Assembly (NCBI RefSeq): GCF_001746365.1
Contig: NZ_MJAJ01000060.1
Coordinates: forward strand, 1-54,509
Length of the DNA stretch: 54,509 bases
From: Streptomyces sp. LUP30
Lineage (GTDB): Bacteria > Actinomycetota > Actinomycetes > Streptomycetales > Streptomycetaceae
Direction: 5' to 3'
Shown here: positions 41,776 through 50,183 of the stretch, in pieces
How positions within the stretch are numbered: position 1 is the stretch's first letter
Layout of the letters: each line of letters opens with the position of its first letter
Translations under genes and position numbers: made by a program
The notes under the pieces: generated by a model
What the model saw: the letters and a program-made list of their open reading frames with translations, nothing else
Databases searched by the model: none
Told to the model about the DNA's origin: nothing

Positions 41776-43629
41776 ATGCCCGAGCTGAGGTCCCGCACAG
41801 TCACCCACGGACGCAACATGGCGGGCGCCCGCGCCCTTATGCGCGCCTCCGGTGTACCCGGTGCGGACATCGGCCGGAAGCCGATCATCGCGGTGGCGAA
41901 CAGCTTCACCGAGTTCGTGCCCGGCCACACGCACCTCCAGCCGGTCGGCCGGATCGTCAGCGAGGCCATCCGGGAGGCCGGCGGCATCCCGCGCGAGTTC
42001 AACACGATCGCCGTCGACGACGGCATCGCGATGGGCCACGGCGGCATGCTCTACAGCCTGCCCTCCCGCGACCTGATCGCGGACAGCGTGGAGTACATGG
42101 TCGAGGCGCACTGCGCGGACGCCCTGATCTGCATCTCCAACTGCGACAAGATCACCCCCGGCATGCTGAACGCGGCCCTGCGGCTGAACATCCCCACGGT
42201 GTTCGTGTCCGGCGGCCCGATGGAGTCCGGCCGCGCCACGCTCGTCGACGGCACGGTCCGCACCCTCGACCTGGTCGACGCGATCTCCGACGCCGTCAAC
42301 GACAAGATCTCCGACGAGGACATCCTCCGCATCGAGGAGAACGCCTGTCCGACCTGCGGCTCCTGTTCCGGCATGTTCACCGCCAACTCGATGAACTGCC
42401 TGACCGAGGCCATCGGCCTCTCCCTCCCCGGCAACGGTTCGGTCCTGGCCACCCACACGGCCCGCCGGGCGCTGTACGAGGACGCCGGCCGCACGGTGAT
42501 GGACATCACCCGCCGCTACTACGAGCAGGACGACGAGACGGTCCTGCCGCGCAACATCGCCACCATCGCGGCCTTCGAGAACGCGATGGCCCTCGACATC
42601 GCGATGGGCGGCTCCACCAACACGATCCTGCACCTCCTCGCGGCCGCCCAGGAGGCGGGCGTCCCGTTCGGACTGGAGGAGATCAACGAGGTCTCGCGCC
42701 GCGTGCCCTGTCTGGCGAAGGTGGCGCCGAACGTCGCGAAGAACCGCACGTACTACATGGAGGACGTGCACCGTGCCGGCGGCATCCCCGCCCTGCTCGG
42801 CGAACTGCACCGCGCGGGCCTGCTCAACGAGGACGTGCACTCGGTCCACAGCCCGTCACTCGGGGACTGGCTGAAGACGTGGGACGTCCGCGCCGGCTCG
42901 CCGTCCCCCGAGGCCCTGGAACTCTGGCACGCGGCCCCCGGCTGCGTCCGCTCCGCCGAGGCCTTCTCCCAGTCCGAGCGCTGGGAGGCGCTGGACCAGG
43001 ACGCCGAGGGCGGCTGCATCCGCTCCGCCGAGCACGCCTACAGCAAGGACGGCGGTCTCGCCGTCCTGCGCGGCAACCTCGCCGTCGACGGCTGTGTGGT
43101 CAAGACGGCCGGCGTCGACGAGTCGATCTGGACCTTCGAGGGCCCGGCGGTCGTCTGCGAGTCGCAGGAGGAGGCCGTCGAGAAGATCCTCAACAAGCAG
43201 GTGACCGACGGCGACGTCGTCGTCATCCGCTACGAGGGTCCCAAGGGCGGCCCGGGCATGCAGGAGATGCTCTACCCGACGTCCTTCCTCAAGGGCCGCG
43301 GCCTGGGCAAGACCTGCGCGCTGATCACCGACGGCCGCTTCTCCGGCGGCACCTCGGGCCTGTCGATCGGCCACGCCTCGCCCGAGGCGGCGTCCGGCGG
43401 CACGATCGCCCTGGTCGAGGACGGCGACCGCATCCGCATCGACATCCCGAACCGCACGATCGAGCTCCTCGTCGACGACGCCGAGCTGGCCCGGCGCGAG
43501 GCGGCCCTCGGCGGCGTCTACGCCCCGAAGAACCGCGAGCGCAAGGTGTCCGCCGCGCTGCGCGCCTACGCAGCCATGGCGACGAGCGCCGACAAGGGCG
43601 CCGTGCGGGACGTGTCGAAGCTCGGCTGA
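41776..43629 (+). CDS. ilvD: Dihydroxy-acid dehydratase
   Basis: This 617-residue Fe-S enzyme acts in isoleucine, valine and pantoate-precursor synthesis. It has GADIGRKPIIAVANSFTEFVPGHTHL, the Fe-S ligand segments ICISNCDKITPGM and NACPTCGSCSGMFTANSMNC, FSGGTSGLSIGHASPEA and VRDVSKLG at the end. The length fits the long E. coli-type form. The ATG follows AAGGAGCG. TACGCT at 41733-41738 could be its -10. Its product ketoisovalerate also feeds the pantothenate route encoded by panC elsewhere in the window. Confidence 0.97.
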   Translation: MPELRSRTVTHGRNMAGARALMRASGVPGADIGRKPIIAVANSFTEFVPGHTHLQPVGRIVSEAIREAGGIPREFNTIAVDDGIAMGHGGMLYSLPSRDLIADSVEYMVEAHCADALICISNCDKITPGMLNAALRLNIPTVFVSGGPMESGRATLVDGTVRTLDLVDAISDAVNDKISDEDILRIEENACPTCGSCSGMFTANSMNCLTEAIGLSLPGNGSVLATHTARRALYEDAGRTVMDITRRYYEQDDETVLPRNIATIAAFENAMALDIAMGGSTNTILHLLAAAQEAGVPFGLEEINEVSRRVPCLAKVAPNVAKNRTYYMEDVHRAGGIPALLGELHRAGLLNEDVHSVHSPSLGDWLKTWDVRAGSPSPEALELWHAAPGCVRSAEAFSQSERWEALDQDAEGGCIRSAEHAYSKDGGLAVLRGNLAVDGCVVKTAGVDESIWTFEGPAVVCESQEEAVEKILNKQVTDGDVVVIRYEGPKGGPGMQEMLYPTSFLKGRGLGKTCALITDGRFSGGTSGLSIGHASPEAASGGTIALVEDGDRIRIDIPNRTIELLVDDAELARREAALGGVYAPKNRERKVSAALRAYAAMATSADKGAVRDVSKLG

Positions 43630-43649
43630 CGTCCGCCCGATGTTCCCGT

Positions 43650-43682
43650 GAGGGCCGTCTCCGCACGTCGGAGGCGGCCCTC
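43650..43682 (+). terminator. Hairpin terminator after ilvD
   Basis: A 14-bp stem with one G-T pair (GAGGGCCGTCTCCG) and a CACGT loop, 20 nt after the stop. Confidence 0.8.
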
Positions 43683-43780
43683 GGCCCGTCCACCGCCAAG
43701 GGCGACCGGAGGGCGACGCCGACGCCGACGCCGACGACGGCCATCGGGGTGCAGGGCCGCCGGGGTGGTGCGGCCGCGTC

Positions 43781-46090
43781 TCACCAGCCTGCCGGATCCC
43801 GCCCGTCCACCGCGAAGACGGTTCCGTCGGGAGCGCCGGCGTAGACCCGGCCGCCGACCGCCTCGGGCGCGGGCAGCGTGGCCACCACCCGGTCCGAGTG
43901 GGCGCCGAGCCGCAACGCCGTCTGCCCGACGAGCCTGCCGTCCTCCGCGTCGACGGCGAGGAGACGGCCGTCGGCCGCGCTGAAGTAGACGTGCCCACCG
44001 TCGGCGGCCGGCGCCGAGCCCCGGCTCACGGCCGTCTGCAGGGACCACACCTGCTTCTCGGCGGCCGTGTCGACGGCCGCCAGCGTCCCGTCGAAGGCCA
44101 GCAGATACACCTGGTCCCCGTGCACCGCGGCCTGCGCCTCCTGCAGCGCGACATCGAGCCGTACCCGCCGCGCCGCCCGGTCCGCCGGGTTGTAGCGGAC
44201 CACGGCGTCGACCGTGCCGTAGTCGCTGCCCTGGGACACCAGGATCGCGCTCCCGGCGTTGGTGCCCACCAGTTTGAGCGCGCCGCCGAGCCGTTCCTTC
44301 CACCGCACCTTGCCGGTCACGGGATCCACCGCCGTGATCCTGGTGTGCCCGTCGTCCGAGACGCTCGACGCGTACGCCAGCGGATCGCCGGGGAACGACG
44401 TGAAGTAGGGCTCGCTCACCCCCGGGATCCGGCGGCTCCAGGTCTTCTCGCCCGTCGCCGCCGCCACGCCGGTGACCGTTCCGTCGGCCGCGGACAGCAG
44501 CAGGGTGTCGCCGGCGGCGCGCAGACTCTCGTACCCCGACAGGTCCTGCTGCCAGCGCACCGCGCCCGACGCCGGGTCCAGCGCCTCGACCAGCCTGCCC
44601 GCGTGCGTGACCACCAGCGCCACGCCGCCCGCGAGCACGGGCGCCTCGCCCGGCCGGTCGCCGTCGGCGAGCACATGCCGCCACAGCACGCGCCCGTCGT
44701 CGGCGCCCAACGCGGACACCAGCCCCGACTGCGCGCAGACCAGCCGCTTCGCGCCGGACGTGCACAGCGGCATGCCGCCCGGAGCGGCGCCCGCGGCCAC
44801 GCCGGTTCCGGCCTTGGCCGGCCGGGTGCTCCAGGGGCTGAAGGCGGGCGCCGCGGAGTGCGACCCGGCCGCGCCTCCCCGCGCACCATGGCCTGCGTCG
44901 CCGTCGCCGAGCAGCCACGTGACGCCGAGCCCGCTGCCCGTCAGGACGACGACCAGCGAGCCGACGGCGAGAGCGACCCGTCTGCGCCGCCCCCGGACCC
45001 CGGACCGAGCCCGCGCCCACGGCCCGGGCCGCGGGTCCGCCCCCGGCTCGGCCCCGCCCGGCCGCTCGGACTCCGCCCCCGACGGCTCACCGGGAGCCCC
45101 GGGAGCAGCCGAAAGCCCCGAAATCCCCGGAAGCCCCGAAAGCTCCGGCGCCCCCGGAGCAGCCGAAGCCGGTGGGTCCGCCGGGCCGCCCACGCCTGCG
45201 GGATCCGTCCGTTCGTCCCCCAGCGTTCGCTGTGACGGTATGAACGACTGCGTGTCGTACGAGGCCGCCACCGACCGCAGCTCGCGCATCAACTCGTCGG
45301 GAGTGGGCCGCTCCTCGGGCTCCTTGGCGAGGCAGCGCGAGACCAGCGGCGCGAGGTTGTCCGGCACGCCGGTCAGATCCGGCTCGTCATGGACGACCTG
45401 GTAGGCGACGACATAGGGGCTGTCGGAGTCGAACGGTCCGCGCCCGGTCGCCGCGTGCACCATCACCGACCCGAGCGCGAAGACGTCGGCCGCCGGGCCG
45501 ACCTCACGGGGCCGCCTGAACTGCTCCGGCGCCATGAAGGGCGGTGTTCCGATCAACTTGCCGGTCTCGGTGCGCAGTTCGCTGTCCTTCGGCCGGGAGA
45601 TGCCGAAGTCGATCACCTTCGGGCCGTCCTCGGCGAGCAGTACGTTGCTCGGCTTGAGATCCCGGTGGACGACCCCGACGCGGTGGATGTCCCGCAGCGC
45701 CTCGGCGAGCCCGGCCATCAACCGCCGCAACTCCCCGGATCTCATGGGGCCGTTCCGCTTCACCTGCTCGGCGAGGGTCGATCCGGGAATGAACAGGGTC
45801 GCCATCCAAGGCCGTTCGGCCTCCGGGTCGGCGTCGACGACGGGCGCGGTGAACGCGCCGCTCACTCGCCGAGCCGCGGCCACCTCCTGCCGGAATCGTC
45901 CTCTGAACTCGGGATCGCGGGCGAAGCGGGCGTGCACGACCTTCACCGCGACCTTCATCCCGGAGGTGCTGTGAGCCAGGTGCACCACACCCATGCCACC
46001 GGAGCCCAGGCATTCCCGCAGGCGGTAGTGGCCGGCGTACTCCGGAAGTTCCGCTTCCGCGCCCGCCCCGGTGTTGCGCTGTGGCGACAT
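43781..46090 (-). CDS. Membrane Ser/Thr protein kinase with extracellular PQQ-like beta-propeller
   Basis: This 769-residue receptor-like kinase has an N-terminal PknB-type domain: GSGGMGVVHLA, Lys50 in KVAVKVV, HRDLKPSNV with Asp144, DFG at 161-163, and GTPPFMAPEQF. A Pro/Gly/Ala-rich juxtamembrane linker (about 290-360) and an Arg cluster lead to one membrane helix (about 371-393). An extracytoplasmic domain of repeated PQQ-like blades follows (DGRVLWRHVLADG, SGAVRWQQDLSGY, TGEKTWSRRIPG, TGKVRWKERLGG, EKQVWSLQTAV). The propeller probably senses a ligand. It is divergent from a small SH3 protein. Confidence 0.93.
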   Translation of the reverse strand: MSPQRNTGAGAEAELPEYAGHYRLRECLGSGGMGVVHLAHSTSGMKVAVKVVHARFARDPEFRGRFRQEVAAARRVSGAFTAPVVDADPEAERPWMATLFIPGSTLAEQVKRNGPMRSGELRRLMAGLAEALRDIHRVGVVHRDLKPSNVLLAEDGPKVIDFGISRPKDSELRTETGKLIGTPPFMAPEQFRRPREVGPAADVFALGSVMVHAATGRGPFDSDSPYVVAYQVVHDEPDLTGVPDNLAPLVSRCLAKEPEERPTPDELMRELRSVAASYDTQSFIPSQRTLGDERTDPAGVGGPADPPASAAPGAPELSGLPGISGLSAAPGAPGEPSGAESERPGGAEPGADPRPGPWARARSGVRGRRRRVALAVGSLVVVLTGSGLGVTWLLGDGDAGHGARGGAAGSHSAAPAFSPWSTRPAKAGTGVAAGAAPGGMPLCTSGAKRLVCAQSGLVSALGADDGRVLWRHVLADGDRPGEAPVLAGGVALVVTHAGRLVEALDPASGAVRWQQDLSGYESLRAAGDTLLLSAADGTVTGVAAATGEKTWSRRIPGVSEPYFTSFPGDPLAYASSVSDDGHTRITAVDPVTGKVRWKERLGGALKLVGTNAGSAILVSQGSDYGTVDAVVRYNPADRAARRVRLDVALQEAQAAVHGDQVYLLAFDGTLAAVDTAAEKQVWSLQTAVSRGSAPAADGGHVYFSAADGRLLAVDAEDGRLVGQTALRLGAHSDRVVATLPAPEAVGGRVYAGAPDGTVFAVDGRDPAGW

Positions 46091-46229
46091 GGACCACCCC
46101 CGTGCTGTTCAACCGCGCGCGCGACGCACGGAGCCTAGTCGATGCCGCGTGAGAGACAGAGGCGGCTTGCTAGCCTGCGCGTACGAATTCTGCACAGGTG
46201 TTTCATTGCGGGTTTCGGGGGAATCAACG

Positions 46230-46254
46230 GGACCCCATGGCAGTCATGGGGTCC
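46230..46254 (+). promoter_or_regulatory. Perfect inverted repeat just upstream of the SH3-gene ribosome binding site
   Basis: GGACCCCATG-GCAGT-CATGGGGTCC: 10-bp arms and a 5-nt loop, ending 3 nt before the GGGGGAGG ribosome binding site (46258-46265). As RNA it is a stable hairpin; as DNA it could be an operator. Confidence 0.55.
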
Positions 46255-46272
46255 GACGGGGGAGGTTTTTTC

Positions 46273-46602
46273 ATGTCTGTGGACCGTGTGGAAGAGGTCG
46301 AAAGCGCCGAAACAGCGGTGGCCGTCACGGCGGCGGACCTCAAGACGGTGGCCCTCACGTACTACCCGGTTGCCCCGGGCGTCCGGCTGAACGTGCGCAG
46401 CGGTCCGGGCACCGGCTACCCGGTCGTCAAGGTCCTGGCCGAGGGCGTCAAGGTCCCGATCTTCTGCCAGACGCCGGGCACCTCGGTCTCCGGCCCGTAC
46501 GGCACGACGAGCATCTGGGACAACATCGGGGACGGCCAGTTCGTCTCGGACGCGTATGTGCGCACGGGCAGCGACGGCTACGTCGCCTCGCGCTGCGGCT
46601 GA
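46273..46602 (+). CDS. Small bacterial SH3-domain protein
   Basis: The 109-residue protein has an acidic N-terminus (SVDRVEEVESAETAVAVTAADLK) and one SH3b-type domain (APGVRLNVRSGPGTGYPVVKVLAEGVKVPI, then VSDAYVRTGSDGYVASRC). No signal peptide is visible from this start. An upstream in-frame ATG at 46198 would not add one either. The ATG at 46273 has an excellent GGGGGAGG site 7 nt away, directly after a perfect hairpin. SH3b domains often bind peptidoglycan, so export by another route or a partner role with the divergent kinase are possibilities. Confidence 0.8.
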   Translation: MSVDRVEEVESAETAVAVTAADLKTVALTYYPVAPGVRLNVRSGPGTGYPVVKVLAEGVKVPIFCQTPGTSVSGPYGTTSIWDNIGDGQFVSDAYVRTGSDGYVASRCG

Positions 46603-46646
46603 TCCGACGCCGACGGGCTGCGCCTGATCCGACGCCGACGGGCTGC
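46599..46646. repeat. 23-bp exact direct repeat over the SH3-gene stop codon
   Basis: Identical copies at 46599-46621 and 46624-46646 with a 25-bp period. The first copy contains the stop codon, so the duplication is just outside the coding frame. Confidence 0.7.
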
Positions 46647-46679
46647 CCGGAGTCTCCTCGGGGAGGCTTCGGGCAGCCC
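46640..46679 (+). terminator. Hairpin terminator after the SH3 gene
   Basis: GGGCTGCCCG pairs with CGGGCAGCCC around an inner CTCC-TCGG-GGAG stem. There is no U-run. Confidence 0.7.
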
Positions 46680-46706
46680 AGCCGGAAGCCCGCGCCCGCC
46701 CGGAGC

Positions 46707-46712
46707 CATAAT
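46707..46712 (+). promoter_or_regulatory. -10 box of a leaderless promoter
   Basis: CATAAT followed by 6 nt and the GTG at 46719. Confidence 0.4.
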
Positions 46713-46718
46713 CGTCCC

Positions 46719-47288
46719 GTGAGCGACGAAAACGGCACCCCGGACACTTCGACGGGCTCCCCGGGCGCCCCGACCAGCCAGGCGGCCGGAACCTCCGCCG
46801 CGGGTACCGGCTCGGGGACCGGCCCCCTCCCGGAGCCCCTCCGCTTCTTCGGCACCACCTGGGTGGACCACGATCCCGGCCCCCGCGGTTACGCGGCCCG
46901 CCGGGTCGCCGCGGCCGCCGGCTCCCTCGTCGCCGCGGCGGTCTCCTGCGTCGTTCTGCGCCTCGCCTACCAGGGCATCGCCATCGCCGACCTCGGCGGC
47001 TTCGTGACGCTCCTGGTCGTCGTGATGTTCGCCGTCTGCAGCGCCCTCGCCTTCCGCCACACCTGGGACGGCTTCGCCAAGCGCCCCGACCCCGACCGCC
47101 AGGCCTCCCTGCGCGGCCTGCTGGCCATCGGCTTCGTGGGCTCACTGCTCGCCTACTTCTTCCGCACCCTCACCGAGGCCCCCGGCGAGAGCCTGCACCG
47201 CAGGGAACTCGAAGAGGCCCGCCGCCGCCACACCGCCCGCACCGCCCGCCGCACCGGCAACCCCTCGAAAAAACGCCGCTCCAACTGA
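46719..47288 (+). CDS. Hypothetical membrane protein
   Basis: The 189-residue protein has a disordered Ser/Gly/Thr-rich N-terminus (1-40). A motif LRFFGTTWVDHDPGPRGYAARR precedes membrane helices at about 67-90 (AAAAGSLVAAAVSCVVLRLAYQG), 95-115 (GGFVTLLVVVMFAVCSALAF) and 132-150 (GLLAIGFVGSLLAYFFRTL). A strongly basic C-terminal tail follows (RRELEEARRRHTARTARR, KKRRSN). I recognise no family. It ends 113 bp before the methyltransferase gene; that gap shows nothing notable. Confidence 0.8.
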   Translation: MSDENGTPDTSTGSPGAPTSQAAGTSAAGTGSGTGPLPEPLRFFGTTWVDHDPGPRGYAARRVAAAAGSLVAAAVSCVVLRLAYQGIAIADLGGFVTLLVVVMFAVCSALAFRHTWDGFAKRPDPDRQASLRGLLAIGFVGSLLAYFFRTLTEAPGESLHRRELEEARRRHTARTARRTGNPSKKRRSN

Positions 47289-47400
47289 CGACCGCTCCAG
47301 CCCCCGGGGTTCCGGGCCGGACCCGGCTTCCCGCCACCCCTGACGCCACAGGTTCGCAAACCCGTTCCCCTCCCCGCCCGCCCCCCGCGAGCATGGCCCC

Positions 47401-48171
47401 ATGACGGTCTCCTCCCACGCAGCCCGAGCCCACTCCTTCAACTCCGCCGCGGCCCAGTACGCCGCCAACCGCCCTTCCTACCCGGCCGCCCTCCTCGACG
47501 CGATCGAGGAACTCGCCGGCCGCCGCCTCGCCGGTGCGCGGGTCGCGGACGTCGGGGCGGGCACCGGCATCTCGACCGCTCTCCTGCACGCTCGCGGTGC
47601 GGACGTCGTCGCCGTCGAACCCGGGGAGGGCATGGCCGCGCAGTTCCGCCGCGTCCTCCCCGAGGTGACGGTCGTCCGAGGCGACGGCAACCACCTCCCG
47701 CTGGCCGACGCCACCTTCGACTTCCTCACCTACGCCCAGTCCTGGCACTGGACCGACCCGTCCCGCGCGGTCCCGGAGGCCCTGCGCGTGCTGCGTCCGG
47801 GCGGGGCGCTGGCGCTCTGGTGGAACACCGACGCCCCGGAGGTGCCCTGGCTCGCCGAGCAGGGACGGCGCATCGAACGGGCCTTCGGGGAGGGCGTCCC
47901 GGCCGCCGACAGGAACGTGAGCGACCGCACCGTCGATCCCACGGGCCGCCTGGACCTGGTCCGCCGCGAGGTGCGCTGGAGCCGCCGCGTCCCCGTCGAC
48001 ACGCACCTGGCCAACATCGGCAGCCACTCGATCTTCCTGGTCCGGGGCGAGGAGGCGACCGCGGCCTTCCTCGCGGAGGAGCGCGAGCACCTGATGCGGG
48101 CGTTCCCCGACGGACTCGTCGAAGAGGTCTACGACGTCATCCTGCTGCTCGCGACCAACGCCCGACCCTGA
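47401..48171 (+). CDS. Class I SAM-dependent methyltransferase
   Basis: This 256-residue protein shows the class I series: motif I VADVGAGTGISTALL, acidic loop VVAVEPGEGMAAQFR, VRGDGNHLPLADATFDFLTYAQSWHWTDP and EALRVLRPGGALALWWN. This pattern is common to the UbiE/type-11 group, whose substrates are diverse small molecules. The N-terminal FNSAAAQYAANRPSYP is typical. Nothing adjacent suggests a substrate. The 190 bp after it hold the ABC operon promoter and no gene. Confidence 0.88.
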   Translation: MTVSSHAARAHSFNSAAAQYAANRPSYPAALLDAIEELAGRRLAGARVADVGAGTGISTALLHARGADVVAVEPGEGMAAQFRRVLPEVTVVRGDGNHLPLADATFDFLTYAQSWHWTDPSRAVPEALRVLRPGGALALWWNTDAPEVPWLAEQGRRIERAFGEGVPAADRNVSDRTVDPTGRLDLVRREVRWSRRVPVDTHLANIGSHSIFLVRGEEATAAFLAEEREHLMRAFPDGLVEEVYDVILLLATNARP

Positions 48172-48327
48172 TCCTCCCCGCACGGGCCGACCTCTTCCCG
48201 CGTCGGCCACCCCCTCCCGCACCACCGGCCCACCTCCTGACCTCACCCCGCCCCCCCGACACCTGCTCCCGTGCGGCGGCCCGTCCCCAGGGCCGCCGCG
48301 CACGCATGTTCGGCACGCCCGCGCCAC

Positions 48328-48356
48328 TTGACGCCTCACCGCCCCGCGAGCATTAT
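48328..48356 (+). promoter_or_regulatory. Promoter of the ABC exporter operon (leaderless)
   Basis: TTGACG (48328-48333), 17-bp spacer, CATTAT (48351-48356), then 7 nt to the ATG at 48364. This is one of the best -35/-10 pairs in the window. Confidence 0.7.
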
Positions 48357-48372
48357 TCATCACATGATGAAT
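48355..48372. promoter_or_regulatory. 18-bp perfect palindrome over the start codon of the ABC ATPase gene
   Basis: ATTCATCA-CA-TGATGAAT overlaps the end of the -10, the predicted transcription start and the first three codons. It is strongly placed to act as a repressor operator. No regulator gene is adjacent. Confidence 0.65.
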
Positions 48373-49248
48373 TTTAGGTCCGGCTCCCGTCCGCCCGACC
48401 GGGAAGCGCGGCGAACCGAGAAGCAGAGCCCGCTCGGGAGCGCCCCCGGCGACTCCGGCGCTCACGGCAACCCCGCAGAGACCGCCGCCGACGCCGTACG
48501 CGCCCACGACCTCACCGTGGTCCGCGGCCCCCGCACCGTGCTGCGGGCCCTCGACTTCACTGTCCCGCGCGGCCAGATCACCGGCCTCCTGGGTCCCTCC
48601 GGCTGCGGCAAGTCGACCCTCATGCGCGCCGTCGTCGGCACCCAGGCGAAGGTCACCGGCACGCTGGACGTCCTCGGCCGCCCCGCCGGGCACCCCGCCC
48701 TCCGCACCCGCATCGGCTACGTCACCCAGGCCCCCTCCGTCTACGACGACCTGACGATCCGCCAGAACCTGGACTACTTCGCGGCGATCCTCGACCCGGG
48801 CCGGGCGGCGGCGGACCGACGCCACGAGAACGTCACCCGCGCGATCGCCGACGTGGACCTGACCGCCCACGCCGACGCCCTGGCCGGCAACCTCTCCGGT
48901 GGCCAGCGCAACCGCGTCTCCCTGGCCGTCGCCCTCCTGGGCACACCGGAGCTCCTGGTCCTCGACGAGCCCACCGTCGGCCTGGACCCCGTCCTGCGCC
49001 GCGACCTGTGGAACCTCTTCCACGAGATCGCCACGAGCCGGGGCGCGACACTCCTGATCTCCTCCCACGTCATGGACGAGGCCGAGCGCTGCCACCGTCT
49101 CCTCCTCATGCGCGAGGGCCGGATCCTCGCCGACGCGACCCCCGACGCCCTGCGCACCAGCACTGGCGCCGACACCGTCGAGTCGGCCTTCCTGCACCTG
49201 GTGGACGCCGCCACGCAGACGGCCCGAACGAAGGAGAGCACCCGATGA
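48364..49248 (+). CDS. ABC-2 exporter ATPase
   Basis: The 294-residue ATPase has a disordered N-terminus of about 45 residues, then the nucleotide-binding domain: GPSGCGKST (77-85), Q-loop YVTQAPSVYDDLTIRQNL, signature NLSGGQRNRVSLAVALL, Walker B LLVLDEPTVGLDP and H-loop ISSHVMDEAERC. This is the drug/ABC-2 type (DrrA-like), pairing with the permease encoded next. The stop overlaps the permease ATG. Expression starts from a strong leaderless-type promoter with a palindromic operator. Substrate unknown. Confidence 0.94.
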   Translation: MMNFRSGSRPPDREARRTEKQSPLGSAPGDSGAHGNPAETAADAVRAHDLTVVRGPRTVLRALDFTVPRGQITGLLGPSGCGKSTLMRAVVGTQAKVTGTLDVLGRPAGHPALRTRIGYVTQAPSVYDDLTIRQNLDYFAAILDPGRAAADRRHENVTRAIADVDLTAHADALAGNLSGGQRNRVSLAVALLGTPELLVLDEPTVGLDPVLRRDLWNLFHEIATSRGATLLISSHVMDEAERCHRLLLMREGRILADATPDALRTSTGADTVESAFLHLVDAATQTARTKESTR

Positions 49249-50060
49249 GCACGAGGACGAGCACGACGACGAGCAGCCAGGCGCCCCCCGTCCCGCCCGT
49301 CACCCCGGCCCCCAGCAGCGCCCTGAACGCGTCCCGCACCACTGCCACCGCGGCCCGCGTCCTGCGCCAACTGCGCCACGACCCCCGCACGATCGCGCTG
49401 CTGATCCTCATCCCCTGCGTGATGCTGTTCCTGCTCCGCTACGTCTTCGACGGCAGCCCCCGCACCTTCGACAGCATCGGCGCGTCCCTCCTCGGGGTCT
49501 TCCCGCTGATCACGATGTTCCTGGTGACGTCCATCGCCACCCTGCGGGAACGCACCTCGGGCACCCTCGAACGCCTCCTCGCCATGCCGCTGGGCAAAGG
49601 GGACCTGATCGCCGGCTACGCGCTCGCCTTCGGAGCCCTCGCGATCATCCAGTCGGCCCTGGCCACAGCCCTGGCCGTGTGGTTCCTGGGCCTCGACGTC
49701 ACGGGCAGCCCCTGGCTCCTGCTCCTGGTGGCCCTACTGGACGCGCTGCTCGGCACCGCTCTCGGCCTCTTCGTCTCCGCCTTCGCGGCCTCGGAGTTCC
49801 AGGCAGTCCAGTTCATGCCGGCGGTGATCTTCCCCCAGCTGCTGCTGTGCGGCCTGTTCGCCGCCCGCGACACCATGCACCCCGCCCTGGAAGCCGTCTC
49901 CGACGTCCTCCCCATGTCCTACGCGGTCGACGGCATGAACGAGGTCCTCCACCACACGGACATGACGGCGACCTTCGTCCGGGACGTCCTCATCGTCGCC
50001 GGCTGCGCCCTCCTGGTCCTGTTCCTGGGAGCGGCGACGCTACGACGCCGAACCCCCTGA
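49245..50060 (+). CDS. ABC-2 exporter permease
   Basis: This 271-residue permease has a Ser/Thr/Pro-rich N-terminus (1-30) and six membrane helices typical of ABC2_membrane (LLILIPCVMLFLLRYVF; LLGVFPLITMFLVTSIATLRERTSGTLERLLAMPL; AFGALAIIQSALATALAV; LLVALLDALLGTALGLFVSAFA; FQAVQFMPAVIFPQLLLCGLF; the C-terminal helix VLIVAGCALLVLFLGAATL). The loop RERTSGTLERLLAMP is the conserved coupling segment. The ATGA overlap with the ATPase gene supports a two-component exporter made in equal amounts. Confidence 0.93.
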   Translation: MSTRTSTTTSSQAPPVPPVTPAPSSALNASRTTATAARVLRQLRHDPRTIALLILIPCVMLFLLRYVFDGSPRTFDSIGASLLGVFPLITMFLVTSIATLRERTSGTLERLLAMPLGKGDLIAGYALAFGALAIIQSALATALAVWFLGLDVTGSPWLLLLVALLDALLGTALGLFVSAFAASEFQAVQFMPAVIFPQLLLCGLFAARDTMHPALEAVSDVLPMSYAVDGMNEVLHHTDMTATFVRDVLIVAGCALLVLFLGAATLRRRTP

Positions 50061-50183
50061 CCGCGCCCGCTCCGATCCCGGCCGGAGCCCGTCCGCCCAC
50101 CGGACACCCGGACCCGCCCCCCGCCCCCGGTGCGAGGATGATCCCGGACGACGGACGACGCACCCCCGGAGGACCCTCCAGCC

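Noticed and set aside
40624..42849. 741-codon antisense frame over the isomerase, tetR and ilvD genes
   Set aside because: It spans three convincing sense genes and shows no domain.
43713..43735. GACGCC hexanucleotide repeats after ilvD
   Set aside because: A short, imperfect tract of the kind expected in GC-rich intergenic DNA; nothing functional is suggested.
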